Shown here one piece after another: positions 47,294-58,935 of a DNA stretch of 64,000 nt. Source of the stretch: Pelomyxa schiedti (taxonomy: Eukaryota; Evosea; Pelobiontida; Pelomyxidae); contig JAHLWZ010000231.1 of NCBI GenBank assembly GCA_020536535.1, positions 62,001 through 126,000 of the forward strand, in the 5' to 3' direction. Every line of letters begins with the position of its first letter. Positions within the stretch are counted from its first letter, which is position 1. The notes under the pieces were generated by a model. That model worked only from the letters and a program-made list of their open reading frames with translations, did not search any database and was not told where the DNA came from. The translations under genes were made by a program, and so were the position numbers.

Positions 47294-49511
47294 TCATTCT
47301 GTTTTTTTTGGATCTGTTGTGCCCTTTGTGGTATCGGCGGGTTTTTTGATGCACCCTTCAGTGGCGGGACTGAAGAAATCCGTCTGAATGTTGATTGGTG
47401 TTGCTGTGTGTAAATAGAATAGTGAAGAAACCTGTAGCATTGAGTTCTGGGACAGGTAACCAAGGGCACTGAACATAGTTGTTATTGATTCCTGATGATC
47501 TAGCGGATTTGTTGCCCAGTATGCAATTGTGCCTTCCAATGACGGGAATTGGTTACCATCCTATATCTCAATGTGAGGAAAACCCAGAAAATCCCATCTC
47601 AACAAGAAAAATCATACACGATCAAAGCTGGGAATAAGTTTGCATGTCTCCCAAATGCTTTGTTTCTGTGAAGCAGGAAGATTTTCAAGCTGTGTGGCCC
47701 ATGCCTGTAGCTGGGCAAGTTAAATTTTAACATAATGGAAACAGAAGACATACCATGTGAAGTTGCATCATGGAAGACCGGGCAGTGCAGCCCCAGAGAG
47801 AGGAATCCCCTTCTGTATCAACGGATGGAGCAGGAAACTCGTTGGAAAACACCTTTGGATAGGCCCACTTAACTTGCCGGAACGCAGCATGCAATAGCTC
47901 GGCCAAGATTGGCTGTACTGAGCCTCGTTTTTGTATAGACTTGGCGAATACAGCATTCACTAAATCCAGAATCGATGTGCTCTCTGAAGGTTGCGCTTGC
48001 AGCCCACAGACTTGGAGAATGGCTTTCATTATTATTCTTCGTTCAAATGCATCCATCTCCTCTGCTCTCTGAGCATACATTTTAACAGATCTGATAATGG
48101 CATTGAAGAAGGATGGGGGCGAAGGAGAATTGAAGAGATAGGAATTAGTCAGTTGAGGGGAAGAAGGAACACTTGGGGTTTTTGGAGTTCCCGCTAAAGC
48201 CGAGGTTGATGAAGCTGGTGTAGGTTTGGACCGGTTTGGACTTAGTATGTCAGAGACACCTTCAGAGGGAGGAGGGGACGTGGGGGATAGTGCGGTTGTA
48301 TTACTTGAATGTGCCGGAGACAGAGGGGGAGAGGGAGATTGTGCTTGCGGCGAAAACGGAGACTGTGCCAAAGGCATTAGAGAAAGTGCTTGGAGTGGGA
48401 ATGGTGGCATCCCTAGCTGCTGCTGTTGTGCAGTTAATTGAGAAAGACTTGGAGGCCGACCTCGACGAGGAGCGGTAATTGTTGGTTGTAGTTGTTGGAA
48501 CTGGCCTCGCTGAGGTTTATGTGTGGATTGATGCGCGTGTGGAGGCACTAACTCCATAGCCTGTGGATTAGAGAAAAGCATTGGATTGTACTGAAGATTC
48601 CGTGGGTATTGCATGCATCGCTTATCCGGAGTTTGTGAAAAGGCCCTCTGCGCATCTGGATATGCACTATAACCAAGGGGTTGTGATGAGGTGGAACTGC
48701 GAGGCCGAGTACCAGAGCTAGGGGAGTGTGCGAGCTTAGGACGTGATTGATAAGTTTCGTATTGCTCAGTACTCGGATGCTTTCTAGGTAAAGAGTATTC
48801 TCCACCTAGTGCTGTACCAAAAGCTTCGTGCAGTTGTTGGTGCATAGGGATTGTATTGCGAAGTGGATAAGGGATTTGCTTTGCGTGATATTGTTCAATC
48901 TGGCTCTGAAGTTGCTGGTGCTTGATCTGGGGAGGGATACTACCGTCGTAATAATCAGGTGCCTGCAGGCAACGACCCTGAGATTCTTGTATTTGTTGTT
49001 GTTCTTTCAATTGTCCGTGTATTAAATTTCGATCCAAGGAGGACTGGTGCTGCAGTTGACTTTGAACTTGAGGCATCCTCATAAGCATAGGCATTGGCAT
49101 TTGCATTGGCAAAGACCTTTTATACAATTGAGGTGGGCGGTTGTACTCTTCGATCTCTTCTGTTAAACTTGGTCATTATATTTAACCAGTCGCACAACAG
49201 CTATGGGGAAAAAAAAAATCAACTCAACCTGAACTGCTCACTCTGTGTCCATGGCGTGATTGATGACTTGTTGGGATAAACTCACAAGGAAAGGGATAAA
49301 CTCCAATTCCGCTACCACCCTCGCAGGCGTCCATAGCCACCGAGTAACAAGAAGGCAACAAGTTCACATGCTGCCTGTTATTATTGACGGCAATGTTGTC
49401 ACTGAAAACACCACTGACATTTCCAGGCCCGCTGTTGCTCCCCTTATGTTGCAGTTGTGATGATGTCACTTTGGCATTGACGTCAACAAGTTGTTGCTGC
49501 TGAGGCCGCAT
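47294..49511 (-). CDS. Gln/Pro/Met-rich protein of unknown function
   Basis: Not recognised. The first exon (from 49511, MRPQQQQLVDV) is joined by an inferred 69-nt intron to EEIEEYNRPPQLYKRSLP, a Met-Pro run, and a long Gln/Pro/Ser-rich disordered stretch (about 48150-49120). The C-terminal third is more ordered: FNAIIRSVKMYAQRAEEM, FERRIIMKAILQVCGLQ, AVFAKSIQKRGSVQPILAEL, then WATNPLDHQESITTMFSALG. The final exon ends in KPADTTKGTTDPKKTE at 47294. Such Q-rich tracts with a helical end are common in transcription or RNA-binding regulators, but no domain supports that here. The exact exon structure after 47720 is approximate. Confidence 0.65.
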
Positions 49512-49701
49512 GGTTTTTTTTTCTTTGTTGACTTTGCCGAACGCAAGGTGTCTCTTGTGTTGGAAATTTTTTTCTTGTGATGATGCGGGCGGTTCCACAC
49601 ACTCAGAAAAAAGCAATAACTGTAAAGGAAGAAAAATTGGAAGTGCCTCTTGGCGAAACCAAAAGTTACTTGCTGTCCAAACAAGGAAGGTCTGGAAAGA
49701 A

Positions 49702-50880
49702 CTAGTGGTTGTTTGGTTGTTCGGAAGGAAATGACGAGGAGGTACTGGACATTGTTGTAGTTGCTGTAGTTGGGGTCCTGTGGCATGATATAGGTAGAAA
49801 TTCCCTCAGGGTTGAGTTGGAAAAACTCTGGACTGTGTCAAACTGCTGCTTCAGTTTTTGTGGCCAACTGGGCATGCTGGATTGGAAGTCCTTCATGTTC
49901 ACTTTGGCATGTAGGTGCTCGTGATTGCGGTAGTTGCCGTTGTTGATGACTATGGAGTGCAGTTTCTCCATATGGAAGGACCCGCACACGGTCTGCACTG
50001 CTGCAAACATGTCAATGGCCTCTGGTTCTGTGAGTTCATGTATTGATCCGAGGTGGCGCTTTGGTGTTATTATAATCTTAGGTCTTCCCTGGGCATCTAT
50101 CCAACAACGGCTGAACTCCTTAACAGGCATCAATTCAATGTGTTACGAAACTGTTAAAAAGGAAGAAATATTAAGGGGAAATTTGAGAAGATGAAGTACA
50201 GTTTCCAAAATTAGAGCGTTCTGCGATACTACATTGCCTTCAGTGACACAGGATATACATGTCTCATAGTGCTTTACAGGTTTACGGTTCCTCCCATAGC
50301 ACACATTTCCCTGAAAGGTCTCCCCAGATTCACTTGGTCTCAACTATAACGACAGCACTATTAGTTCAGAATTACAATGATTCGACACAACATTTTTCAA
50401 ACCCACAAAGGAGATTAACTTATTTACCTATATACATACATTACTACTACTACTACAGTTACTATTACATGCCTCGAACCTATAATGGGGGATTCCCGAC
50501 GTGACTTGAATGACACTGGCAACAGCCTTAGCGAACCGGGCCACGCAACCAGCATCCATATTCCCAAACACTGGCCCTGCTCCTTTCCCCTCTCCCTCTC
50601 CTTGCCTCACTCCCTCTCCTTCCCCTTCCCCTCGCGACACCCTCCCCGTCCCCGTGTCTTCTGCCGGCCGCGAAGCAGCCGTTTGTGCGGGCGAGAGTTG
50701 CGGTTGCTGCTGCGTGGGCTCGAAGGTGACCATTGGGGAGCTGTGCTTGCCCCCGGCCCCCACCGCCCGTGTTAGGCGGCAGGGGAACGCCGCCCCCGAC
50801 GAGTCCGCGGTGGGCAGCAATATCGCCCTGGGACCCTCCGGCCCCCCGCTCCCCTGTTGCTCCCCCTGCCTCGTGTCCAT
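49702..50880 (-). CDS. HIT-domain protein
   Basis: The 5' exon (50880 to about 50480) is very GC-rich and encodes a disordered Gly/Glu/Pro-rich leader, ending VIQVTSGIPHYRFEA. The middle exon (50143-50340) contains GNVCYGRNRKPVKHYETC and NALILET. It is spliced by a 98-nt intron to EFSRCWIDAQGRPKIIITPK, RHLGSIHELTEPEAIDMFAA and SIVINNGNYRNHEHLHAKV. HEHLH is the histidine triad H-x-H-x-H. HIT proteins hydrolyse nucleotide phosphates or phosphoramidates, the middle His forming the covalent intermediate; the substrate cannot be read from this sequence. A Thr/Ser-rich tail ends at 49702. The leader exon is linked to the HIT exons only by strand, spacing and a plausible intron. Confidence 0.75.
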
Positions 50881-50946
50881 AACTTAGTGTTTCACGAAAA
50901 AACCGAACGTTTTGGAAAAACAAAAGCAAAGAGACAACAAACGCTT

Positions 50947-53900
50947 TCAAGGACTTTTGTTCTCGTCGGCGGTTGCACTTGTTGCAGGGGTTTCTTTGGG
51001 CGGCTTCTCGGGAGTCGTTGGTTTTGTGGGTGGTTTCGTAGCGGCGTGGTGGGGGTGTGCGGCCAATGGGCTGGAGAATTGCGCCGGGATTATGGCCACG
51101 CTCTCGGTGCAGTCCTGGACTTTGTAGATGCCGACGAGCCGGTCCGCCAGCTCGAACATGTCGTTCCTCAGGCTGATGATTACAAACTGCGCGTTCTTGG
51201 TCCTTTGCTTGATGTAGTTGGCGACGATGGACACGTTCTTAAAGTCCAGTGCCGCATCGATTTCGTCCATGACATACAGCGGCGTGGGGTTGTAATCATG
51301 AAGTGCAAATACGAGGGCAAGAGAGCTGAGTGTCTGAGTGGCCGGCGTTAGTAATTTGTTTTGGTTTGTGTGACTCGACTCTACGGTTAACATAACAGTA
51401 TAACTATTACGAGAAATTTGTCATTTGGTAGGGGATTGGTTTTACCTTCTCACCACCAGAGAGGTTTGAAATATGCTTCCAACTCTTTTTAGGGGGCCTC
51501 ACACTGAATACTATGCCCTCGGAGAAGGGGTTGAGCCGGTCAACCAGTTCAAGGTCCGCATCTCCTCCAACTGTGATCATTTGATACATTTCCTTTTGAG
51601 GTCAGATTCTTTTCCATAAAGCACAGAAAGAGGAAGGTGCGCACCTTGAGCTTCATCGTGATGTGTGAGAATCCTTCCATGAATTCATCAAGTCTGGAAT
51701 TTCTTACTGCGAGTTCAACTTTTAGTTCTTACCGTCTCTTGCACAATGTGTCGTGCTTAATTTTTAAATCATCAAGCATGTGCGTTATCTCCTCTAGCTC
51801 GTGTAATTTCTCTAGGTATAGCTTCTCTTTTTTCTTATACTCCAAAATTGCTGGCATATTTGGCTTCATAGTTTTCAAAGCTGCTTGCAACTTTGCTAGT
51901 TGTAGGACAGAGTATCAGCATCAAGAATGTGAGTAAGAGAATATTACCTATCTCTTTTTCGATACTGTGAGCATCCATTTTACCCAATTCTTTCTCGTTG
52001 AAAAACTGAAGTGGTGTTGGTTTTTGCTCAAGGTCCTCAGCTATTCTAAAGAAAATGTGAATTCTCCACTTACCCAAATTATAGGTGTAGAGGTACCGAG
52101 CCAGTTTGTTTTCAATGTCTTTTATTTTTGCCATTGCTGAATTTCCTTTAGCTTGAATATCTTTTCGGTTGCATCGTGAGAAGTACGATTAGAGTGTAAG
52201 GATGAAACCATTGAGAGAGGCAACGTTGACTTCGATTTCGTGAGTTAACTGTACTTGCAAGGTATTGGACGCCGCTACTACCTTTCTTAATTTATCTACT
52301 TCCTTTTGAGCTTGATCAAGGTGAGACAGCTTCTCATCAACGACCGCCTTGTCCTTTTCATACTGCTCATTGAGGGTAACAGCGTTCTTGGTTATTTCAT
52401 CCAGTTTTGTTTGTGTAGTTGTAAGCTTGTCAGCCAATTGATTAAGTTCTTCCTTTGCGCGCTTCACAGACAGTTCAGCTTTCTTTGCTGCAGCATGTGC
52501 TCTGTCAGCTTCTACATCGGCTGCAGTAATTTGATTCGGGAGAGACTCAATCTGGGAAGTGTGAACTATTGTATAAAACCCGAAAGATTGATGGATCACC
52601 TTTTCATTTAGTCCATCAACAGTCATTTTTTGTACTTGAAGTTTAGATCCACCAGCAGCCATAATTTGATCTCTTATATGGGCAATTTCTGTCTTAGAAA
52701 GTGTGTTGATTTTCCTTATAAGGGAAAAAGGGGAAGCACACCTCAAGTTCTGACATGGATGCTTTCACTTTTTTGTACTCTGAAGTATCTTTGTCAATAC
52801 TTTTTTGTAGATCGGCCTTTTTAGCTTCCTCTTGGGGTAGCAGTTGTCTTTGTGACTCCAACGTTGTTATTGATTGCTTCAATGATGCCTGGCGCTTTTT
52901 ATTTGCCTATAATGTGGTGGTTTCAGTCACACAATTAAGATGGGTTAAGCATGCCTCTAAGTCCATTTCCAATTTGGTGAGATCGGAGTTTTCTATGAGT
53001 CTTTGCAGTTTTTCTTTTTCTCGTTCATGGTCTGATTTTTGGGCTTGAAGCATGTCCAATTCACTGGTCATCTTCTCCAATTGCAACTTGAAATTTGAAT
53101 ATGAGAAACGTCCGTTATGGTGTGGTATTTTACTGCAGCTTGCTTGAGGGCGGCTTCATCTTCTGCTGTGAATATTGAGGATGCCATTCCGCCACGGTAA
53201 ACTCGATTTCCACCTCCGGACATTGTTCCACTTGTGTCAATTACCTCCCCCTGGAAATATTTAGGCACACTAATAGTGTAGTGGTTTTACACCTGAAGGG
53301 TTACAACTCGCCACCGCTTTTCGGGATAAGCAATTCTAAATTCATGTTAGGTGTAAATAATGCACAACTGATCAGGGAAATTACCGTGTTGCCTGAGCAA
53401 TATCGTTTGCGACTAGAGTATCACCCAGGGCATGATAAAATGCTGGCAAAAGTTCTTTTTGAGAGACTTTCACACAATCAAAAAGCCTCCATAAATTCTC
53501 AGAGACAATGAAGGAAATAAAAGGAAAATAAAAGAAAAAGTGAAGAAGGGGAAAAAACCGTGGCACGTTTTCTGGGGTTGGTTTTGGTGCCATTTGAGAA
53601 ATCAAATCATGTTGCTTTTCCAAAATGATAAAAGTACTTCTCCCCAATTTGTTTGTTCTACAGGCAATGAATTGAGTAGAAATGGGAGGTAGTTTTGGTT
53701 ACTTCAGGAACTCCACACAACTTCTGGCAGTGTCCTCATCTTGAACGACAATATTATCCAGGGATGGGCAGGCAGTGGATATGGCAACATCATATTTGTT
53801 GTCTATTGCGCCAAGATCCCCGAGTCGCCCCTAAAGACTTACTGAATCTTCCAAACTTATTCAGTGTCACATACATAAATGCCAGGAAGTTGCTTCTTAA

Positions 53901-56900
53901 GTTCTTTCATTCTTTGAAAGAGAACACCTCTAGTTTGGTGCTGTTCAGATTCATATCGTTTTTCCATCACTCGGGCCCGTGCTTCCTATTATTTTTAGAT
54001 AACTCAAAGCAAAGTCTAAGAACCTTAATGTCTCTATCAAGAGCTTCTTCTTTCTTTGTGAGTGCCTGAAGTGGCCTTGAGTCAGAAGTTCCAGAAAAAT
54101 TGTAGAGGTACCTCAATTTTGGCATTGATTTGGGCCATTTGCTGTGATCGCTCCTGAAGGGCCTTGGATGCTTGAAGTTTATTTTCTTTCTATAATTTGA
54201 GTCTGTTATAAGCTTTTTTGTGAATAACCATGATTTTACCAGTTGAGTATATGCACGTGCAGTAGCTTCAAGCTCAGCTTGTGCCTTTTCAAGATTGTTA
54301 TTAGCAGTTTCCATGCGTGACATCAGTAATGACAGTTCTCTTGTGTTGAGATCAATTCTGGCTTGCAATTCATTAAGCTTTGTTTCATAAGGCATGAGCG
54401 CCTTTCGTTTGGCTTCCATCTTTTGTTGCAGACCACCTGTCTCACCTATTTGGAGGGAATCAACCAACAATAAGAAGATGAGGTGAGCCTAACCCTTTAA
54501 GCTGCGCAACATTTCTGCTAATTTCTTTTCCTCAGCTTCAAGAGTTTGCTGGGTCTCTTTCAACTAAAGAGGATTTAGATCTTAATTGACGAGAAAAGCG
54601 AACTTGTTCAGACAGGACTTCTTTATCACTTTTTTTCTTTTCTTCTTCAGCATTAGCCTCAGAAATTCGACGTGTTTGCTGATAGGTAAATGAGGTCTTA
54701 GATTGCAGGTAAAGAAAGAAACCGTTTCAATATCCTTCTTCAACTTTTTTTTTTGAGCTTGTGAGTGCTTCAATTCTTCTCTTAAGTGAATGTCTTCTTT
54801 TTCCAAAGCTTGGTAGTCAGCTCGAGCTTTGTTAAGGGCTTTGACGAGTTTCTGTTGAGAAAAGCTGTGAACAAAATCAAAAGTGGGGCTTCTCTTACTT
54901 CATGCTTTGATTTTTCAGACTTCAAGAAATTTTCTTTTTCTTGGCAAGCTTTAACACTGTCAGAAACTTTGTCCCTTTATTCGTGGAGTTATTTATTGGG
55001 AATCAAATGGAGTGCAGTACTTTTCTTCCTGGAGTTTGCTTTCAAGATCTTTTTGTTTTTCTTCAAATTGAAAGGCCTCCTTTTCATGTGCTTTTCTTGT
55101 TAATCGTTGTTTGGAATTATGTTGTATTACCAAGCCTCTGAATTTGGCATAGTGTTGCTTGATGAGTTAGTATCTGTTGCTCTTTTGAGACATACTCCTC
55201 CGCCTCTTGTTTGGCTTCCTATGGAAATGGTAGGAAATGGGAATAAAATGTGAAACTTACCTCCAGACGTGATTTGTCACCTTCAACAATTTTTACGCGA
55301 TTATATTGTTCCGTTCGTGTCTCAGATGTGTGCTCAATCTGTTGGGTTGGTTTCATCTGCTTTCCCATTTTTAATTTTACATACTTGTTTTGCAATATCA
55401 TTAATTTCATCTATATACTTGTTTGTTCCTAGGAGATGTGGTTATTCCTTTTATGCAGAGGTACTAGATTACCTATGATTCCTTCTAAGTATTCGAGCAT
55501 TCCAACTTCATGTTGGGGGGTTCCCTTTGGCTCCATTTGGGCAATCTGGTCTACTTCCCCCTGAAATAAGTGTCAAAGGGTTCTTGAATAGAGTGTAAAA
55601 TGAAATGTAGAATCACCTGCATAATGAGAAATCTGTCATTGCTTAAATTGATGTTCTTGGATTTAAGAATGTTCATGAATTCATTTATGCTGGATGATTT
55701 CCCATTAAGGTTATATTTGGCCGACCCACCAGAGGCTTTCACAATACGTGTGAGTACAAGTTCACTTCCTGGGACTACTTCATAGTCACTCCCTTCCTGT
55801 GTATGTGTTGGAAGGAATGACATCATCAGATAACAACCAAGTCGTAGATCTCACAAAAATGAATAGACACTCTTGCTTCTTTGACATCAGGATGTTTTGC
55901 AGAGTTATGAACAAGTTCACCAAGGGTTTTCTGTCTCAATCTGGAAGCACGGTACCCAAAAACAAACAATAATGCGTCAATGACATTGGATTTTCCACTT
56001 CCATTTGGACCAACAATAGATGTGAAACACTGGCAAGAATAAGAAAGTCTCACAAACTGTGTGTGCACATCAATACTTTATGGAACGGGCCTATCTCTTG
56101 GATACCAGCATAGGACTTGAAATTCTCCAATTCCATCTTGGTCATTATCAAACGACTCGCCCTTTGAGGGACTTGAGGCTGAGATGGAGGCCGAGGCTGT
56201 GATTGTGCCGGTGCCTGTGCCTGTGATTGTGATGGTGCATGTGATTTATTAGGCTGACTCTGCAAAGGAGCGTTCTTGGCGCCGGTTTTAGAGTCATTCT
56301 TATCCATTGATACAGAAGAAGTTGTGGTTGTTGTAGTAGTTGTGGTTGTGGTTGTAGTTGTAGGTTTTGATGATGTTGTTGCTGTAGTTGATGATGACGA
56401 CGACGACGACGCCGCGGCCTTTGGTTTAGCAGTGGGAATGTGGCTTGGGCTCGTCGGGTCCCTCGACGCCGCGCTGCTGGGCTCGTGGCCCCGCGCAATC
56501 TTGCAGCGGAACTCCCCCCCGCCTCCCTTCTCCAGGTCGCTGTCCCCCCCCGCGTCCGCGTCGGGGTCCGGCTCGCTCGAGCTCCCTGACCCCGCCCCCG
56601 CCCCCTTCTCCTTCTCCTGGGCCTCCCCGCCGCGCCCGCGCTTCCTCCCGGCCTCTCGCCCGTCGTCGCTGCTGCTGCTGCTGTTGCTGCTGCTGGGGCT
56701 GGGGCTTGGGCTGTCGCTGGCCGCTGCGGCGCCCTTCTTGGCCTTCTTGGGCTTGGCGGCGGCCTTGGGCTTGGGCTTGGGCCGCTGCTGCGTGATCTTG
56801 GTCCGCTTGGGCGCCGCGGCCGCGGGGGCCGCCTGCGGCTGGGCCTTTGCCTTGGGTGGTCCCTTCGCCGTGCTGGCCGACGCGGCTCCCCCCCGCCGCT

Positions 56901-57018
56901 TCCGGCCCGCCGCCGGGGCTTCGCCTGACGACGAGCCCCCGCTGTCGCTGGACGTGTCCTCGCCGCTCGAGCTCGTTGGCATGACCGACTTGGCTCTTGG
57001 TCTCCCCCCAACTAACAA
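50947..57018 (-). CDS. SMC4: Condensin subunit SMC4
   Basis: The N-terminal 270 residues (about 56190-57018) are a GC-rich disordered extension of Ser, Ala, Lys and Thr runs. The head domain follows: MELENFKSYAGIQEIGPFHK, SIVGPNGSGKSNVIDALLFV (Walker A, about 55976-56015) and FGYRASRLRQKTLGELVHNS, the SMC4-type sequence. Two long coiled coils, split by short introns, flank the hinge (PKYFQGEVIDTSGTMSGGGN, about 53180-53260). The C-terminal head has the signature NLSGGEK (about 51450-51470), Walker B YVMDEIDAALDFKNVSIV (about 51240-51290) and IISLRNDMFELADRLVGIYK. SMC4 pairs with SMC2 and non-SMC subunits to compact mitotic chromosomes. A Pro/Thr-rich tail ends at 50947. The start is 57018 or the in-frame Met at about 56979. 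Confidence 0.9.
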
Positions 57019-57102
57019 ATCAAATTTGATCTGTTCAGAGTATCGATCTACTCTTGTTAATTGCCCCTATGCACCACAAAACATTGTGCTTGGCTTCACT
57101 GT

Positions 57103-58820
57103 TTAGTGTTTTTGTGGTGGGGGAGGTGGTGGGGGTGTTGGTGGTGGATGGAAGAAGTTGCCAATGAGGTACTCTGGTACACCATCCAGTTGCATCTTCT
57201 GGTGCACCACAGCCTCTTCAAGGCCTATCTTGAGCATGGTGGTGTAGCGGCTCAGGTCCACAGGTGTTGCTGATGCAGGAGGGGCAGCCGGTGAAGTGCA
57301 AGTCGCCTCACTTGGCGGAGGGGGGGCTTTTGGTGCAATGAGGGGCAATTTCCCTCCCGGGCATATCCCGTAGCCCTTGGTGGCCATTTCAATCCACCAG
57401 TTACCAAGCCACAGTGAAAAGGGCCGCCGTTTTATGTTGAGCACTTTGTTCAGTGAGTCGGTGATGTGAACACAGTAGTGGCCCTCCGGGCTTTTCTTTG
57501 TGATGACACCAACATCTCCTTCAAAAGGTCCTCCAGTCAGCTGGACCTGTGTCCCAATAGAGAGGTTCCACACAGTGAACGATTCCGTAGGAACTGTGTA
57601 TGGCAACGGAACCACCTGCCGAATCCGAGAGGATGTTGGTGAGGGTGTTGTAGTAAGTGAACAAGCAGTAGTAGATGTGGTGGCACTCGCGGGAGTGGTG
57701 ACTGGTGTGCTGTTGCATGGCACTGGATGCCAAGCCTGATCAACTGGACAGCATAGTGGGTTTCCCTCTCTGTCAAAGGGAACAAGGAATCTGTCCTCAC
57801 CCACACATGATGTGGATGGTATGTCTGGACTGTATGAGGAATCCATTTGTAAAACGGGCAGTTCCATTTCCCTTGCAAGCATCCCGAATACGTCGTCCAA
57901 TCTTCCATAGATTCTTAGTGAGCTGAGTTCATCATACTGAGTCTGTTGGAGATTGACAATAACAAGACCCAGAGAATTCCGTCCTTCCTCAAAAGCTTTT
58001 GCCACACCACTGGCAGCAGTGTCTGCATCAAATCCTGACATCGATGTTCCAAGTGCGAGGCACAGATCAGCAGCATCACGCCACCATTTAAGCCAGGTCT
58101 CCAAATCAGGCCTAACTTCACCCTCAAATGGAACGACAGGATTGGAAGGATCATGTAGTGATCCGTGAATTTCATTCAGGCAGCACTGAGGGAACCCAGC
58201 TTTCTGCGGCAAACTGTCGTGGTTCTGGCGAGCATCGATGACTAAGCGAACAAATACGGAAAATGGGAGATATATGTACCTGTTGTATCCAGTGCTTAAG
58301 AAATCCCGAATGATACAAGGATGCCAGAACCCTGTGGGCCAGAGTCGGCCTGGCTGTTTTCCAGTCTTTTACACGAGGCCGGTCAGCAGTGGCAGTCACC
58401 GAGGCATCCTTTGCCTTGGTGGCATAATCGTCAATTCCTGCAGCTGTGCTTATGCCCGCCCCTGTGTAGCATATCAAGCAAGACGACCGTCGTATCATCG
58501 ACGCTAACAAGGCTACTTTCTACAAAAAAAAAAGTGTAAGCTATAGATTCCAATGAAGGTTTATTGCGGTGAGTTTCTTCGCCGCTACTGCATAGGCCAT
58601 TATTATGGGTAAAAAAACCGAAGGAAACACCACGTACTTTACGCATTACGTCCGGTAGGTCCATGTACTCGTGTGCCTTGATGTCCGTGAATGTCAACCG
58701 GGCATTGACGTCAAACTCCGTAACCAGCGCGGGGGCTGCCCAAGTTGGGTCTCCCAGCCTCCCGTGCATTCTCGCCACAGACGCCACCATGGCACTGCTA
58801 CCCTGCGTGTCTCCTTGCAT
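57103..58820 (-). CDS. Zinc-less sirtuin-like protein with a KOW-like C-terminal region
   Basis: The N-terminal half is Sir2-like: SCLICYTGAGISTAAGIDDY (NAD-binding GAGIS), TLAHRVLASLYHSGF, then QNHDSLPQKAGFP (family T-Q-N-I-D), IHGSLHDPSNPVV with the catalytic His, and LALGTSMSGFDAD (family GTS). Between the catalytic His and GTS, sirtuins normally carry four zinc-binding cysteines; here the segment is short and has none. After a Ser/Thr-rich linker, GTQVQLTGGPFEGDVGVITK resembles a KOW/SH3-like fold (about 57500-57560). The tail contains MLKIGLEEAVVHQKMQLDGV, like the motif in WASHC3 and formins, then a poly-Pro end. The first exon (from 58820) has the family's opening helix, joined across an intron at about 58525-58640. 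The enzyme might still bind NAD; loss of zinc makes classical deacetylase activity doubtful. Confidence 0.75.
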
Positions 58821-58935
58821 ATGAAACGGTTTTTATTTTTACTGTAATTCGTTTGTGATGGGAGGTGGATTGGTGGTGAGACAGGTACATTACATCTGAA
58901 GGTGGCGTGGCCACACTGAACTTATGGGTGGAGCA

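Noticed and set aside
56276-57106. 276-residue plus-strand open frame
   Set aside because: It is antisense to the GC-rich N-terminus of SMC4; stops are rare there because of GC content.
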